Assembly: GCA_036265815.1 (NCBI GenBank)
Contig: DATAOI010000036.1
Location: forward strand, 1-64,000
Source of the DNA: Gemmatimonadales bacterium
GTDB lineage: Bacteria > Gemmatimonadota > Gemmatimonadetes > Gemmatimonadales > GWC2-71-9
Direction of reading: 5' to 3'
Length of the DNA stretch: 64,000 bases
Numbering within the stretch: the stretch's first letter is position 1; every line of letters starts with the position of its first letter. The position numbers and the translations under genes were made by a program. The notes beneath the pieces are model-generated. The model did not search any database. It saw only the letters and a program-made list of their open reading frames with translations, and was not told the origin of the DNA. Shown here piece after piece: positions 10,005-19,701 of the stretch.

Positions 10005-10709
10005 ATGACGGAGCTGATCGTCGCATCACGGCCAGAGAATCTGGTGATCGCGGCAGCGGAGTGGCTGGAGGGCGAGGTGGCCAGCGCGATCGCCGAGCGG
10101 GGGTCCTGCGCGTTGGGCTTGGCCGGGGGCCGGACGCCCGAGCCGGTCTACCGGGCGCTCGCGTCGGAGTCCAGCATCGATTGGAGCCGGGTAGACGTGT
10201 TTTTCAGCGACGAGCGCGCGGTCCCCCCGAACCATCCCGAGAGCAACTATCGCATGGTCCACCTGGCCCTGCTTTCCCAGGTGCCGATTCCCGCCGGCCA
10301 GGTCCACCGCATGGAGGCCGAGCGGCCCGACCGGGAGGACGCAGCTCGGCAGTACGAGCGCGCGCTTCCGGTTCAGCTCGATGTCCTGCTTCTCGGCATG
10401 GGAGCCGACGGACACACCGCGTCGTTGTTCCCCGGCTCACCCGCCCTGGATGAATGGTCCCGGCTGGTGCTGCCCGTGATCGGCACCAAGCCGCCGCTCG
10501 AGCGCCTCACCATCACCCCTCCGGTGATCGAGGCCGCGCGCCAGGTGGCCGTACTCGCGGCCGGCGAGGACAAGGCGCCGATGGTGGCACGCGCCATCGA
10601 TGGCCCGCTGGCGCCGAGCGCCATCCCGGCGCAGTTGGCACGGCGGGGATTCTGGTTTCTCGACCAGGCTGCCGCGGCGCGGCTCACGGCCAGGAGGGTG
10701 GCCAGGTGA
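10005..10709 (+). CDS. pgl: 6-phosphogluconolactonase
   Basis: 234 residues, hydrolysing 6-phosphogluconolactone to 6-phosphogluconate, the second step of the oxidative pentose phosphate branch. Family landmarks are GLAGGRTPEPVYRAL near the N-terminus, the FFSDERAVPPNHPESNYRM block and LLLGMGADGHTASLFPG. I use ATG 10005, seven bases after rpiB; an upstream in-frame ATG at 9930 would run far into rpiB and adds non-conserved residues. The stop overlaps the glk start (GTGA). It sits with zwf and gnd, its pathway partners, but is separated from them by glk and the tal-pgi fusion. Confidence 0.95.
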   Translation: MTELIVASRPENLVIAAAEWLEGEVASAIAERGSCALGLAGGRTPEPVYRALASESSIDWSRVDVFFSDERAVPPNHPESNYRMVHLALLSQVPIPAGQVHRMEAERPDREDAARQYERALPVQLDVLLLGMGADGHTASLFPGSPALDEWSRLVLPVIGTKPPLERLTITPPVIEAARQVAVLAAGEDKAPMVARAIDGPLAPSAIPAQLARRGFWFLDQAAAARLTARRVAR

Positions 10710-11686
10710 TCGTGCTGGCCGCCGACGTAGGCGGCACCAACGCGCGGCTCGCCCTGGTGGACCTGGACGGACGAACCGCCCGGATCACGCGGGAGCACCG
10801 GTATCCCAGCAGGGATTACCCGGGACTCGCCCCGATCGTCCGCCACTTCAGCGAGCAGGCGCCAGGCCGCCCCGCCCGGGCTTGCCTGGCCATCGCCTGT
10901 ACCCTGGTGGGCGACGACTGCACCGCGCCCAATCTTCCCTGGACCATCAACGCCCGGCGCCTGGCCGCCGACATCGGCATCCCGCGCACGACGATCATCA
11001 ACGATTTCGCCGCGGTGGGCTACGGCATCGAGCTGCTGGGCCCGGCCGATCTGGCGACGCTGCAGGAGGGAACCACGGAGCCGCAGGGCCCGATCGCGCT
11101 GATCGGCGCCGGCACCGGCCTTGGCGAGGGACTTCTGGTCTGGGAGAGAGATCATTACCGGGTTCTCCCGTCCGAGGGCGGGCACGCCGACTTTGCCTCG
11201 CGCGGGAGGCTGCAGGCCGGCCTGCTCCAGTCCCTCGAGGGGCAGTTCAAGCGGGTCTCCTGGGAGCGATTGCTCTCCGGCGGGGGAATCGTCAACATCT
11301 ACCGGTATCTGCTCGCCTCCGGGGTGGCGCCGGAGCAGGCCGCAGTCCGGACCGAGATGGAGCAGGAAGACCCCGCCGCGGTCGTGGTCCGCCACGGCCT
11401 CGGCGGGACCGACCGCCTGTCCCAACAGGCGCTGGATCTCTTCTGTGACGTGTTCGGCGCGCAGGCCGGAAACCTGGCGCTCACCGTGGTAGCGACCGGC
11501 GGAGTGTACCTCGGCGGCGGCATCGCTCCGCGCCTCGTCGAGCGGCTCAAGAGCGGTCCCTTCCTGACTGCCTTTCGAGACAAGGGCCGGCTGTCCGGAC
11601 TGCTGTCCCGCATCCCGGTGCACGTGATCCTGAACCCGAACGTGGGCCTGCTGGGCGCGGCTGCCGTCGCGGCCAGGATGGACTAG
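10706..11686 (+). CDS. glk: Glucokinase (ROK-unrelated bacterial type)
   Basis: 326 residues resembling the E. coli-type glucokinase, which phosphorylates glucose with ATP to glucose 6-phosphate, the entry substrate for this operon. The phosphate-1 motif [16 protein letters not shown], the NDF catalytic segment ([13 protein letters not shown]), [12 protein letters not shown] and the SEGGHADFA sugar-binding block are present. The start is GTG 10706, overlapping the pgl stop; GGAGG lies about eight bases upstream. No membrane segment or signal peptide is visible, so it is cytoplasmic. Confidence 0.95.
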   Translation: MIVLAADVGGTNARLALVDLDGRTARITREHRYPSRDYPGLAPIVRHFSEQAPGRPARACLAIACTLVGDDCTAPNLPWTINARRLAADIGIPRTTIINDFAAVGYGIELLGPADLATLQEGTTEPQGPIALIGAGTGLGEGLLVWERDHYRVLPSEGGHADFASRGRLQAGLLQSLEGQFKRVSWERLLSGGGIVNIYRYLLASGVAPEQAAVRTEMEQEDPAAVVVRHGLGGTDRLSQQALDLFCDVFGAQAGNLALTVVATGGVYLGGGIAPRLVERLKSGPFLTAFRDKGRLSGLLSRIPVHVILNPNVGLLGAAAVAARMD

Positions 11687-11700
11687 CGAAAGGATCCGCA

Positions 11701-14388
11701 ATGGCTAAACGAACCACTCAAACCGCCATGCAGGCTCTGCTGGAGCTGGGGCAGAGTGTCTGGCTGGATTATCTGCGCCGGGGCATGCTTCGCTCCGGGG
11801 AGCTCAAGTCCCTCATCGACGAGGGCCTCCGGGGCATGACCTCGAACCCCACGATCTTCGAGCAGGCCATCGGCGGGAGCAGCGACTACGACGACCAGCT
11901 CAGGGCTCTCGCCCCATCCCCCGGGAGCGACCTGGAGATCTTCGAGCGGCTCGCCGTGGAGGACGTCCGCCAGGCCGCCGATCTCTTCCGCCCGGTGTAC
12001 GACGCGACCGGAGGCCAGGACGGATTCGTCTCGCTGGAGGTCTCGCCGACGCTCGCCCGCGACACCGAGCAGACCATCGCCGAGGCGCGGCGCCTCTGGA
12101 GCGCGGTGGACCGGCCCAACCTGATGATCAAGGTGCCCGGCAGCGCGCAAGGCTGGCCCGCTATCGAGCGCCTCCTCACCGAGGGGATCAACGTCAACAT
12201 CACGCTGCTCTTTTCCCTGGAGCACTACCGTGAGGTGGCGGAGGCCTATCTGCGGGCGCTGGAGGCCCGGGTGCGCGCCGGAGCGGCGATCGACCGGCTG
12301 GCATCGGTCGCGTCGTTCTTCGTGAGCCGGGTGGACACCGAGACGGACCGCCGTATCGAGGCCAAGGGCGGAGCCCTGCTCGAGATCCGTGGCCGGGTCG
12401 GTATCGCGAACGCGCAGCTGGCCTACGTCTGGTTTCGCGAGCTGCTCCGGAGCAAACGCTGGCAACGGCTCGCCTCGACGGGCGCCCGTCCTCAGCGGCT
12501 GCTCTGGGCTAGCACCGGCACCAAGAACCCGGCGTACTCCGACGTCCTCTACGTCGACTCGCTGATCGGGCCCGACACCATCAACACGATGCCCCCCGCC
12601 ACGCTCCAGCTGTTCGAGGACCACGGGACCGTGCGGCCGACCCTGCCGGATGACGCGCGCGAGGCCCGCGAGATCATGTCGCGACTGGCGGCGGGCGGGA
12701 TCGATTTCGCCGACGTGACCCGCGCGCTGGAGGATGACGGGATCGAGAAGTTCGCCAAATCATTCGAAGCCCTGCTCGGCGTGATTCGCGACAAGCGGAA
12801 GGCACTCACGACCCGAGCGCAGCGGCGACATTCCGCGGTCCGGGCCCTGGAATCCGCCGTCGCGCTGCGGCTCGATGCGAGCGACGTCGCCCAAGTCCCC
12901 AAGCGCATCTGGGCCCGCGATCCGACGGTATGGAAGGACGACCCGAACACGGCGGAGATTCGGGATCGACTGGGCTGGCTCACCGTCGGAGAGGCGATGG
13001 CGCAGCAGGCCAAGGCGCTCGAGGTCTTTGCCGGCGAGATGGCTGGCGAGTTCGACCGCGTCGTGCTCTGCGGCATGGGTGGATCGAGCCTGGCCCCCGA
13101 GGTGCTGTGGCGCACCTTCGGGCCTGCGTCGGGCCATCCCTCGCTCCTCGTCCTCGACAGCACCGATCCTCGGGCCGTCGCGCAGGCCGAGCGGGGCGGC
13201 AATCTGGCGAAGACCCTCTTCATCATTTCCAGCAAGTCGGGAACGACCCAGGAGAGCGACAGCTTCTTCCGCTACTTCTGGGACCGCACCGGCGGGCGGG
13301 GCGCGCAGTTCGTGGCGATCACCGATCCCGGCACTCCGCTGGAGCAGCTCGCCGGCGAGCGCCGCTTCCGACGCACCTTTCTCAATCCGCCAGACATCGG
13401 CGGCCGCTATTCGGCGCTGTCGTACTTCGGTCTGGTCCCGGCGGCACTCATCGGGGTCGACATCGCGACCATGCTCCATCGTGCACATCGCATGACGGAG
13501 GCCTGTGCGGCCTGCGTGCCGGCCCCGGAAAACCCCGGCGCCCGACTCGGCGCCGTACTGGCCGAGGGCGCCCTGGCAGGGCGGGACAAGGTCACCTTCG
13601 TGCTCTCGCCCGGGATCGCGAGCTTCGGTCTCTGGCTGGAGCAGCTGATCGCCGAGAGCACCGGCAAGGAGGGCCAGGGCCTGGTACCTGTCGCGGACGA
13701 GCCGCTGGGCTCGCCCGAGGTGTACGGGCCGGATCGAGTGTTCGTCTCGATGGTCCTCGGCGGGGAGGCCGACGCCCGCGACGAATCGCGCCTCGCTGAG
13801 CTGGAGAATGCCGGGCACCCGGTGGTCCACCTCAAGCTGGACGACCGCAACGACCTCGGCCAGGAGTTCTTCCGCTGGGAATTCGCCACGGCGGTGGCCG
13901 GGGCGGTGCTCCGCATCAATCCGTTCGACCAGCCCAACGTCGCCGAGAGCAAGGCGAACACCAAGGCGGTGCTGGCCAGGAAGAGCGCGCCCTCGCCCGC
14001 GGCGTCCCCGGCGGAGCTGGCGGAGTTTCTGGGCGGGATCACCCCGGGGCACTACCTCGCCATCATGGCCTATCTGCCGCCCACACCGGAGAACGATCGC
14101 CGGCTCGCCGCCATTCGGCTCCGCCTCCGCGACCGGCTCCGGGTGGCCACGACCTTGGGTTACGGGCCGCGGTTCCTCCACTCCACCGGCCAGCTCCACA
14201 AAGGCGGCCCGCCGGTCGGGCACTTTCTTCAGATCACCGACCGGGCCACGGAGGATCTCCCCATCCCCGGGCAGCCGTTCAGCTTCGGTCAACTGGAGGC
14301 AGCCCAGGGGGAGGGAGACCTCGTGGCGCTCCGGTCCCGCGGCCGGCCCGCCATACGGATCGACGATCTCGGAATGCTCGAGCGGTGA
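11701..14388 (+). CDS. tal-pgi: Bifunctional transaldolase / glucose-6-phosphate isomerase
   Basis: An 895-residue fusion. Residues 1 to about 365 are transaldolase: [13 protein letters not shown] near the N-terminus and Schiff-base Lys144 in NLMIKVPGS. After a short linker, about 390-895 is phosphoglucose isomerase: [14 protein letters not shown], the sugar-phosphate loop [28 protein letters not shown] and the C-terminal [10 protein letters not shown]. One polypeptide thus moves three-carbon units between sugars and interconverts glucose 6-phosphate and fructose 6-phosphate, joining glycolysis to the pentose phosphate cycle. Such fusions are known in some bacterial groups. AAAGGA precedes the ATG. 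The stop overlaps the next start (GTGA). Confidence 0.95.
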   Translation: MAKRTTQTAMQALLELGQSVWLDYLRRGMLRSGELKSLIDEGLRGMTSNPTIFEQAIGGSSDYDDQLRALAPSPGSDLEIFERLAVEDVRQAADLFRPVYDATGGQDGFVSLEVSPTLARDTEQTIAEARRLWSAVDRPNLMIKVPGSAQGWPAIERLLTEGINVNITLLFSLEHYREVAEAYLRALEARVRAGAAIDRLASVASFFVSRVDTETDRRIEAKGGALLEIRGRVGIANAQLAYVWFRELLRSKRWQRLASTGARPQRLLWASTGTKNPAYSDVLYVDSLIGPDTINTMPPATLQLFEDHGTVRPTLPDDAREAREIMSRLAAGGIDFADVTRALEDDGIEKFAKSFEALLGVIRDKRKALTTRAQRRHSAVRALESAVALRLDASDVAQVPKRIWARDPTVWKDDPNTAEIRDRLGWLTVGEAMAQQAKALEVFAGEMAGEFDRVVLCGMGGSSLAPEVLWRTFGPASGHPSLLVLDSTDPRAVAQAERGGNLAKTLFIISSKSGTTQESDSFFRYFWDRTGGRGAQFVAITDPGTPLEQLAGERRFRRTFLNPPDIGGRYSALSYFGLVPAALIGVDIATMLHRAHRMTEACAACVPAPENPGARLGAVLAEGALAGRDKVTFVLSPGIASFGLWLEQLIAESTGKEGQGLVPVADEPLGSPEVYGPDRVFVSMVLGGEADARDESRLAELENAGHPVVHLKLDDRNDLGQEFFRWEFATAVAGAVLRINPFDQPNVAESKANTKAVLARKSAPSPAASPAELAEFLGGITPGHYLAIMAYLPPTPENDRRLAAIRLRLRDRLRVATTLGYGPRFLHSTGQLHKGGPPVGHFLQITDRATEDLPIPGQPFSFGQLEAAQGEGDLVALRSRGRPAIRIDDLGMLER

Positions 14389-14993
14389 CGCTCACCCACC
14401 TCTTCTTCGACATCGGCGGGGTCCTCGGCACCAATGGTTGGGACCGGGAGCAGCGCGCCGCGGCCGCGAAGCATTTCGAGCTCGATATGACCGAGCTGGA
14501 AGAGCTGCACGGCGAGACCATCGCGATGCTGGAGCAGGGGAGGATGACGCTGGATGAGTACTTGCAAAGCACCGTGTTCTATCAGCCGCGGTCCTTCGGG
14601 CCAGCGGATCTCAAGGCCTACATGCTGGGCCAGAGCGCGCCGTTCCCGGAAACGATCGATCTGGCTCGCGCGCTGGCCCGCACCGGGCGTTACCGCCTGA
14701 TGACGATCAACAACGAGTCGGATGAGCTGAACCGGCACCGGCTGGAGCGGTTCGGCCTGCGCGACATCTTCCTCGCCTTCTTCTCGTCCTGCTGGGTCGG
14801 GGTATTGAAGCCGGGCCGCCGGATCTACGAGCTGGCGTTGGCGATCTCCCAGGCCGAGCCGGCCGCCTCGGTGTTCATCGACGACCGGGATCGGAATCTG
14901 GAGCCGGCCCGGTCACTGGGAATGCGCACCATCCGATTTACCGACGCTCCCCGGCTGCGCCACGAGCTGGCGGCACTGGGGGTGCATCCTTGA
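14385..14993 (+). CDS. HAD-superfamily hydrolase (YihX-like phosphatase type)
   Basis: 202 residues with the four HAD motifs: nucleophile Asp9 in FFDIGGVLG, motif II around TINNES, the Lys of GVLKPG, and the acidic pair in FIDDRDRN. The second Asp of the usual DxD is Gly, as in the YihX/epoxide-hydrolase-like HAD-IA group, so it is a phosphatase-like enzyme by family. It starts at GTG, overlapping the tal-pgi stop. Its place among glucose 6-phosphate enzymes suggests a sugar-phosphate substrate, possibly a damaged or side product, but that is inference from context only. Confidence 0.85.
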   Translation: MTLTHLFFDIGGVLGTNGWDREQRAAAAKHFELDMTELEELHGETIAMLEQGRMTLDEYLQSTVFYQPRSFGPADLKAYMLGQSAPFPETIDLARALARTGRYRLMTINNESDELNRHRLERFGLRDIFLAFFSSCWVGVLKPGRRIYELALAISQAEPAASVFIDDRDRNLEPARSLGMRTIRFTDAPRLRHELAALGVHP

Positions 14994-15007
14994 GAGGAGG
15001 TCATTCG

Positions 15008-15907
15008 ATGCAGCTCGCCATGATCGGTCTTGGCCGGATGGGCGGCAACATGGTGCAGCGGCTGTTGCAGGGCGGCCAGCAGGTGGTGGTCTTCGACCGG
15101 AGCGCCGACGCGGTGAAGCCGCACGTCGCCATGGGTGCCAAAGGCGCCAAGGACCTGGCCGATCTCTGCCGCCAACTGGCCTCCCCCCGAGTCGTGTGGG
15201 TGATGGTGCCCGCCGGCGCGGCGGTCGAGAGCACCATCGACGAGCTGCTGCCGGGCCTGTCGCCCGGAGACATCATCATCGACGGCGGCAACTCGAACTA
15301 CAAGGACTCGATCCGCCGCGCGGCCCGACTCAAGGAGAAGGGACTCGAGTTCATCGATGCCGGCACCAGCGGCGGCATCTGGGGCCTCAAGGTCGGCTAC
15401 TGCCTGATGATCGGCGCATCGCCCGAGGCATTCAGGCAATGCGAGCCCATCTTCCAGACGCTGGCGCCGCTGGACGGCTATGCTCACGTGGGCCCCCCGG
15501 GCGCGGGGCACTACGTCAAGATGATTCACAACGGCATCGAGTACGGCATGCTCCAGGCCTACGCCGAGGGCTACGAGATCCTCCATGCATCGAAGAGCTT
15601 CACTCTGGACCTGCACCAGATCGCGGCGGTCTGGAATCGTGGCAGCGTGGTGCGCTCCTGGCTCAACGAGCTGGCCGAGCGGGCGTTCGCCAAGGACACC
15701 GAGCTCGGTGCACTCAAGGGCTATGTGGAGGACTCCGGGGAAGGCCGCTGGACGGTGCAGGAGGCGATCGATCTCGACGTGCCGGCACCGGTGATCACCC
15801 TCTCCCTGTTGACCCGGTTCCGCTCCCGCCAGGGCGACTCCTTCGGCGCCAAGGTCATCGCCGCGCTCCGGAACGAGTTCGGCGGCCACGCGGTGAAGTC
15901 CAGATGA
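15008..15907 (+). CDS. gnd: 6-phosphogluconate dehydrogenase, decarboxylating, short form
   Basis: 299 residues, oxidising 6-phosphogluconate to ribulose 5-phosphate and CO2. The Rossmann motif IGLGRMGGNM, the DGGNSNYKDS and GTSGGIWGL blocks and catalytic Lys171, Asn175 and Glu178 in VKMIHNGIEYG are present. It lacks most of the long C-terminal helical tail of the roughly 470-residue enzymes and belongs with the short GndA-type proteins. Cofactor preference cannot be read safely; Asp30 at the end of beta-2 (VVVFDRS) is compatible with NAD. AGGAGG lies about seven bases before ATG 15008. The stop overlaps zwf (ATGA). Confidence 0.94.
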   Translation: MQLAMIGLGRMGGNMVQRLLQGGQQVVVFDRSADAVKPHVAMGAKGAKDLADLCRQLASPRVVWVMVPAGAAVESTIDELLPGLSPGDIIIDGGNSNYKDSIRRAARLKEKGLEFIDAGTSGGIWGLKVGYCLMIGASPEAFRQCEPIFQTLAPLDGYAHVGPPGAGHYVKMIHNGIEYGMLQAYAEGYEILHASKSFTLDLHQIAAVWNRGSVVRSWLNELAERAFAKDTELGALKGYVEDSGEGRWTVQEAIDLDVPAPVITLSLLTRFRSRQGDSFGAKVIAALRNEFGGHAVKSR

Positions 15908-17475
15908 CCGCCCGCGCCTCAACCAGCATTGCCGCGGTCCCCGAAGCGGCGCCGGAGCCGGGACGCCAGCTCCGGAAGGCTGAACCCTGCACGCTCATCA
16001 TCTTCGGTGCGGGCGACCTGCTCCACCGGAAGCTGATGCCGTCCCTGTTCCATCTCATGACGGACGGCCTGCTCCCCGACGAGTTCGCGGTGATCGTCGT
16101 GGCGCGCGAAGCCATGGATGACACCGCCTTCCGGGCCCAGGTGGTGGGGGCGCTCAAGACCTTCCTGCCGGATCACTGCGAGTTTGATCCCAAGGCCGGC
16201 GAGAGATTCGCCGCCCGCGCGAGCTACATCTCGGGCGAGCTGACCGACCCCCAGACCTACGACGCGATCCGCGAGCGCCTTGCGGAGACCGACGCGCGGC
16301 TCCCGGGTGGCAGTGGGCGGCTCTTCTATCTGGCCATTCCTCCCAGCGTGTATGCGGAGACCATCAACCGGCTCGCCGAGTCGGGGATCGCGCCGCGGGT
16401 GCCGGACCCCAAGCAGCGGCCCTGGGTGCGGATCATTATCGAGAAACCGTTCGGCCACAGCCTGGGCAGCGCCGGCGCTCTCAACGCGTGCGTGCGGCGC
16501 GCCTTCGCCGAGCATCAGGTGTACCGCATCGACCACTACCTCGGCAAGGAGACGGTCCAGAACCTCCTGGTGTTCCGGTTCGCCAACTCGATCTTCGAGC
16601 CGGTCTGCAACCGGCAGCACGTCCACCACGTGCAGATCACCGTCGCCGAAAGCGTTGGGGTCGAGCACCGGGGCAAGTACTACGAGGAGGCGGGAGTGGT
16701 GCGGGACATGTTCCAGAACCATCTGCTCCAGCTGCTCACGCTGGTGGGGATGGAACCACCGGTCACCTTCAGCGCCGACGCCGTGCGGGACGAGAAGGTG
16801 AAGGTGCTCCGCGCCATCCGCCCGATCACACCGGAAGTCATGCACGACTACGCGGTGCGGGGTCAGTACGGGCCCGGAACCATCAACGGCAAGGCCGTCC
16901 CCGGCTACCGGCAGGAGCCCAACGTGGCGCCCGACAGCGCGACGCCGACCTACTGCGCGATCCGCTTCATGGTCGACAACTGGCGCTGGCACGACGTCCC
17001 GTTCTATCTGCGGTCCGGCAAGCGGATGCCGAGGCGGGTGTCCGAGATCGCCATCCAGTTCCGGAAGCCGCCGCACGTGATGTTCCCCCTGGCCGAGGGT
17101 CAGGGCATCGAGTCCAACACGCTGGCCATCCGGGTGCAGCCCCAGGAGGGCATCTCACTGCGGTTCGAGGTCAAGGTTCCCGGGGTCGAAGTCAAGATGG
17201 CGTCGGTGGATATGGATTTCAGCTACGCCGACGCGTTCGGCGAGCTGGAGCACGACGCATACGAAACCTTGCTGCTGGATTGCATGCTGGGGGAGGCCAC
17301 ACTCTTCACCCGAAGCGACGAGGTGGAGGCCGCATGGGCGGTGGTGGACCCCATCATCGACTTCTGGGCCAACAAGCGGCCCGACCACTTCCCCAACTAC
17401 GCGGCGGGCACCTGGGGGCCATCGGTTGCCGACGAGTTCATCGCGCGTGAAGGCGCCAAGTGGCGGGAGCCTTGA
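15904..17475 (+). CDS. zwf: Glucose-6-phosphate dehydrogenase
   Basis: 523 residues, oxidising glucose 6-phosphate to 6-phosphogluconolactone. The catalytic and substrate block RIDHYLGKETVQNLL, the IIEKPFGHSL segment and the C-terminal Zwf domain are intact and full length. One oddity: the dinucleotide-binding fingerprint, normally GxxGDLxxRKL, here reads GAGDLLHRKL (residues 35-44), one residue shorter. A 26-residue Ala/Pro-rich leader precedes it. The start ATG overlaps the gnd stop. It is the last recognisable pentose phosphate gene; the arginase-family gene starts five bases after its stop. Confidence 0.95.
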   Translation: MTARASTSIAAVPEAAPEPGRQLRKAEPCTLIIFGAGDLLHRKLMPSLFHLMTDGLLPDEFAVIVVAREAMDDTAFRAQVVGALKTFLPDHCEFDPKAGERFAARASYISGELTDPQTYDAIRERLAETDARLPGGSGRLFYLAIPPSVYAETINRLAESGIAPRVPDPKQRPWVRIIIEKPFGHSLGSAGALNACVRRAFAEHQVYRIDHYLGKETVQNLLVFRFANSIFEPVCNRQHVHHVQITVAESVGVEHRGKYYEEAGVVRDMFQNHLLQLLTLVGMEPPVTFSADAVRDEKVKVLRAIRPITPEVMHDYAVRGQYGPGTINGKAVPGYRQEPNVAPDSATPTYCAIRFMVDNWRWHDVPFYLRSGKRMPRRVSEIAIQFRKPPHVMFPLAEGQGIESNTLAIRVQPQEGISLRFEVKVPGVEVKMASVDMDFSYADAFGELEHDAYETLLLDCMLGEATLFTRSDEVEAAWAVVDPIIDFWANKRPDHFPNYAAGTWGPSVADEFIAREGAKWREP

Positions 17476-17480
17476 GCCAC

Positions 17481-18449
17481 ATGGACCGCCCGATCTCGAT
17501 CGTCGGGGCGCCCATCAACATCGGTATCAAGCCCTACGACGATGGCCAGCCGCGAGGCCTCGATCGGGCGCCCGGCGTCCTCCGCCGGCTCGGGCTGGCT
17601 GCGCGGCTCGATGCCGCTGACGAGGGCGACGTCGGCTCCCTTCCATACCGTGACCTCGTCAAACCCGAGGGGCGCCCCCGCAACGAGCAGGAGATGGTCG
17701 GCTACAGCCGCAAGCTGGCGAACCGGGTCGCGGCGGTCGTCGACACAGGCCGGTTTCCCCTGGTCCTCGGCGGGGACTGCAGCATCGTCCTGGGCTCGCT
17801 GCTCGCCCTCCGGCGCGGCCGGCGCCGCGTCGGCCTGGCTTACGTCGACGGCCATGCCGACTTCGCAACCCCGCTCGAGTCCCGGACCGGCTCGGTGGCA
17901 AGCATGTGTCTGGGGCTTGCCGTCGGCCGGGGAGACACACCGCTCTCCCGGCTTGCCGAAGGCCAGCCGCTGGTACGGGCGGAAGACGTGGCGCTGGTGG
18001 GGCGCCGGGACGAGCATGAACCATGGTCTGGCCACGTGGCCCTCCACGCCTCGGCGGTGCTCGATCTGCCCCATCGCGCGGTGCGCGAGGCCGGCTACGG
18101 TGCGGCCGCGGTAGCCGTGCTGGCGCGGCTCGGGGGCGCCGATCTGGAGGGGTTCTGGATTCACCTGGATGCGGACGTCCTCGACCCCGGCATCATGCCG
18201 GCGGTCGACTCGCCCGAGCCGGACGGGCCGGACTTGGGCCAGCTGGCCGAGCTCCTCGGCCCCCTGGTGCGCCATCCAGGGGCGCTGGGGATGGAGTTGA
18301 CGATCTACGATCCCCTGCTCGACCCGGAATACGCCTGCGGAGCTCGTCTCGTGAGCCTGCTCGAGATGATCCTCGTCAGGAAAGGCTCCCCGGTCGCACC
18401 GTACGCGCATCTCATGATCAATCAGGACCCGAAGCTGCTGGAGAAGTAG
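17481..18449 (+). CDS. Arginase/agmatinase-family protein, atypical metal site
   Basis: 322 residues of the ureohydrolase fold. Metal-binding blocks are recognisable but altered: LGGDCS at 97-101 where arginases have GGDHS, DGHADF at 123-128 where DAHxD is usual, and a normal HLDADVLDP. The His of the first block normally binds manganese and is Cys100 here. The substrate is therefore unknown; arginine, agmatine or another guanidine or amide are all possible. I choose ATG 17481 with GGAG upstream; a GTG at 17460 inside zwf is an alternative. The gene belongs to the sugar-phosphate transcript by spacing, although no functional link is obvious. Its 3' end overlaps the convergent exporter gene by 32 bases. 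Confidence 0.8.
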   Translation: MDRPISIVGAPINIGIKPYDDGQPRGLDRAPGVLRRLGLAARLDAADEGDVGSLPYRDLVKPEGRPRNEQEMVGYSRKLANRVAAVVDTGRFPLVLGGDCSIVLGSLLALRRGRRRVGLAYVDGHADFATPLESRTGSVASMCLGLAVGRGDTPLSRLAEGQPLVRAEDVALVGRRDEHEPWSGHVALHASAVLDLPHRAVREAGYGAAAVAVLARLGGADLEGFWIHLDADVLDPGIMPAVDSPEPDGPDLGQLAELLGPLVRHPGALGMELTIYDPLLDPEYACGARLVSLLEMILVRKGSPVAPYAHLMINQDPKLLEK

Positions 18450-19656
18450 CCGCGAACCCCGCGCCCCTCGGCCGCGCGCGGGCGCCGGTCTCCAGATCGG
18501 GCAGCAGCGCCGTGAGCAGCCCCAGCGCCGGCAGCCAGGCGCAGACGTGGTACACGAACTCGATGCTGGTGTGGTCGGCCACTTGGCCCAGCACCGCGGC
18601 ACCGATGCCGGCCACGCCGAAAGCGAGACCGAAGAACAGTCCGGAGATCATCCCCACCTTGCCCGGCACCAGCTCCTGGGCGTAGACCAGGATGGCGGAG
18701 AACGCAGAGGCGAGGACGAAGCCGATCAGCACGCTCAGCGCTCCGGTCCAGCGGAGATCGACGTAGGGGAGCGCCAGGGTGAATGGCAGGACGCCGAGGA
18801 TAGAACACCAGATCACCACTTTCCGGCCGAGCCGGTCGCCCACCGGCCCCCCGATGATGGTGCCCGCGGCCACCGCGCCAAGAAAGGCGAAGAGGTGGAG
18901 CTGGGCGCTACGGACCGGGACCCCGAAACGGTGGATCAGGTAGAACGTGTAGTAGCTCGAAATGCTTGTGAGATAGATGTACTTGGAGAAGATGAGGACG
19001 ATGAGCACCGCGAGCGCCGCCTGCACCTTCCTCGGCGGGAGCGCAGATTGCGTGCGGGCCGCGCCCGCGCGTGACCCAGCCGCGGCCGAGCGGCGGCGGG
19101 CGTACCAGCGGCCCACCTGCCAGAGGATCAGGATCGCGAGCAGCGCCGCCGCCGAAAACCAGGCGACGCTCGACTGCCCGCGCGGCAGCACCACGAACGC
19201 GGCGAGCAGGGGGCCGATGGCGGAGCCGGTATTCCCGCCGACCTGAAACAGGGACTGGGCCAGCCCGTGCTGCCCGCCCGAGGCCATGCGCGCCACCCGG
19301 GACGACTCGGGGTGGAACACCGCCGATCCCAGGCCGACCAGCCCCGCGGAGATGAGCAGGCCGGCGTAGCTCCGGGTCACCGACAGGAAGAGCAGCCCGA
19401 TCAGCGTAAAGCCCATGCCGCTCATGAGCGAGTACGGCTTGGGGTGGCGGTCGGTGTAGAATCCGATGAGGGGCTGCAGCAGCGACGCCGTGAGCTGAAA
19501 GGTGAGGGTGATCAGGCCGATCTGGCCGAAATCGAGCCCGAAGCTGCTCTTGAGCATCGGGTACATGGCCGGGAGCAGCGCCTGCATCATGTCGTTGAGC
19601 AGGTGGCAGAAGCTGATGGAGAAGAGGATCGCGAAGGCGGCTCGGGATGGCAGCAT
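18418..19656 (-). CDS. MFS transporter, fosmidomycin-resistance (Fsr) type
   Basis: 412 residues with about 12 hydrophobic segments and a charged loop in the middle (about 195-215). The start, with FCHLLNDMMQALLPAMYPML, GFYTDRHPKP and GLGSAVFHPESSRVA, is characteristic of the Fsr branch of the major facilitator superfamily; GDRLGRK appears in the second half. It is likely a proton-driven efflux pump of the inner membrane, with the drug or metabolite unknown. The in-frame extension upstream of ATG 19656 lies opposite the LuxR gene and is not membrane-like, so I reject it. It diverges from the regulator gene with a 45-base gap, so the regulator could control it. Confidence 0.9.
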   Translation of the reverse strand: MLPSRAAFAILFSISFCHLLNDMMQALLPAMYPMLKSSFGLDFGQIGLITLTFQLTASLLQPLIGFYTDRHPKPYSLMSGMGFTLIGLLFLSVTRSYAGLLISAGLVGLGSAVFHPESSRVARMASGGQHGLAQSLFQVGGNTGSAIGPLLAAFVVLPRGQSSVAWFSAAALLAILILWQVGRWYARRRSAAAGSRAGAARTQSALPPRKVQAALAVLIVLIFSKYIYLTSISSYYTFYLIHRFGVPVRSAQLHLFAFLGAVAAGTIIGGPVGDRLGRKVVIWCSILGVLPFTLALPYVDLRWTGALSVLIGFVLASAFSAILVYAQELVPGKVGMISGLFFGLAFGVAGIGAAVLGQVADHTSIEFVYHVCAWLPALGLLTALLPDLETGARARPRGAGFAATSPAASGPD

Positions 19657-19701
19657 GGGGCAAGGTATCCGGGGTCGTCGAAGGCGATCAAGAGAGGAGC
19701 C

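Noticed and set aside
12760-14292. A 510-codon frame opposite the tal-pgi fusion
   Set aside because: Shadow of a well-supported enzyme, with no domain signal.
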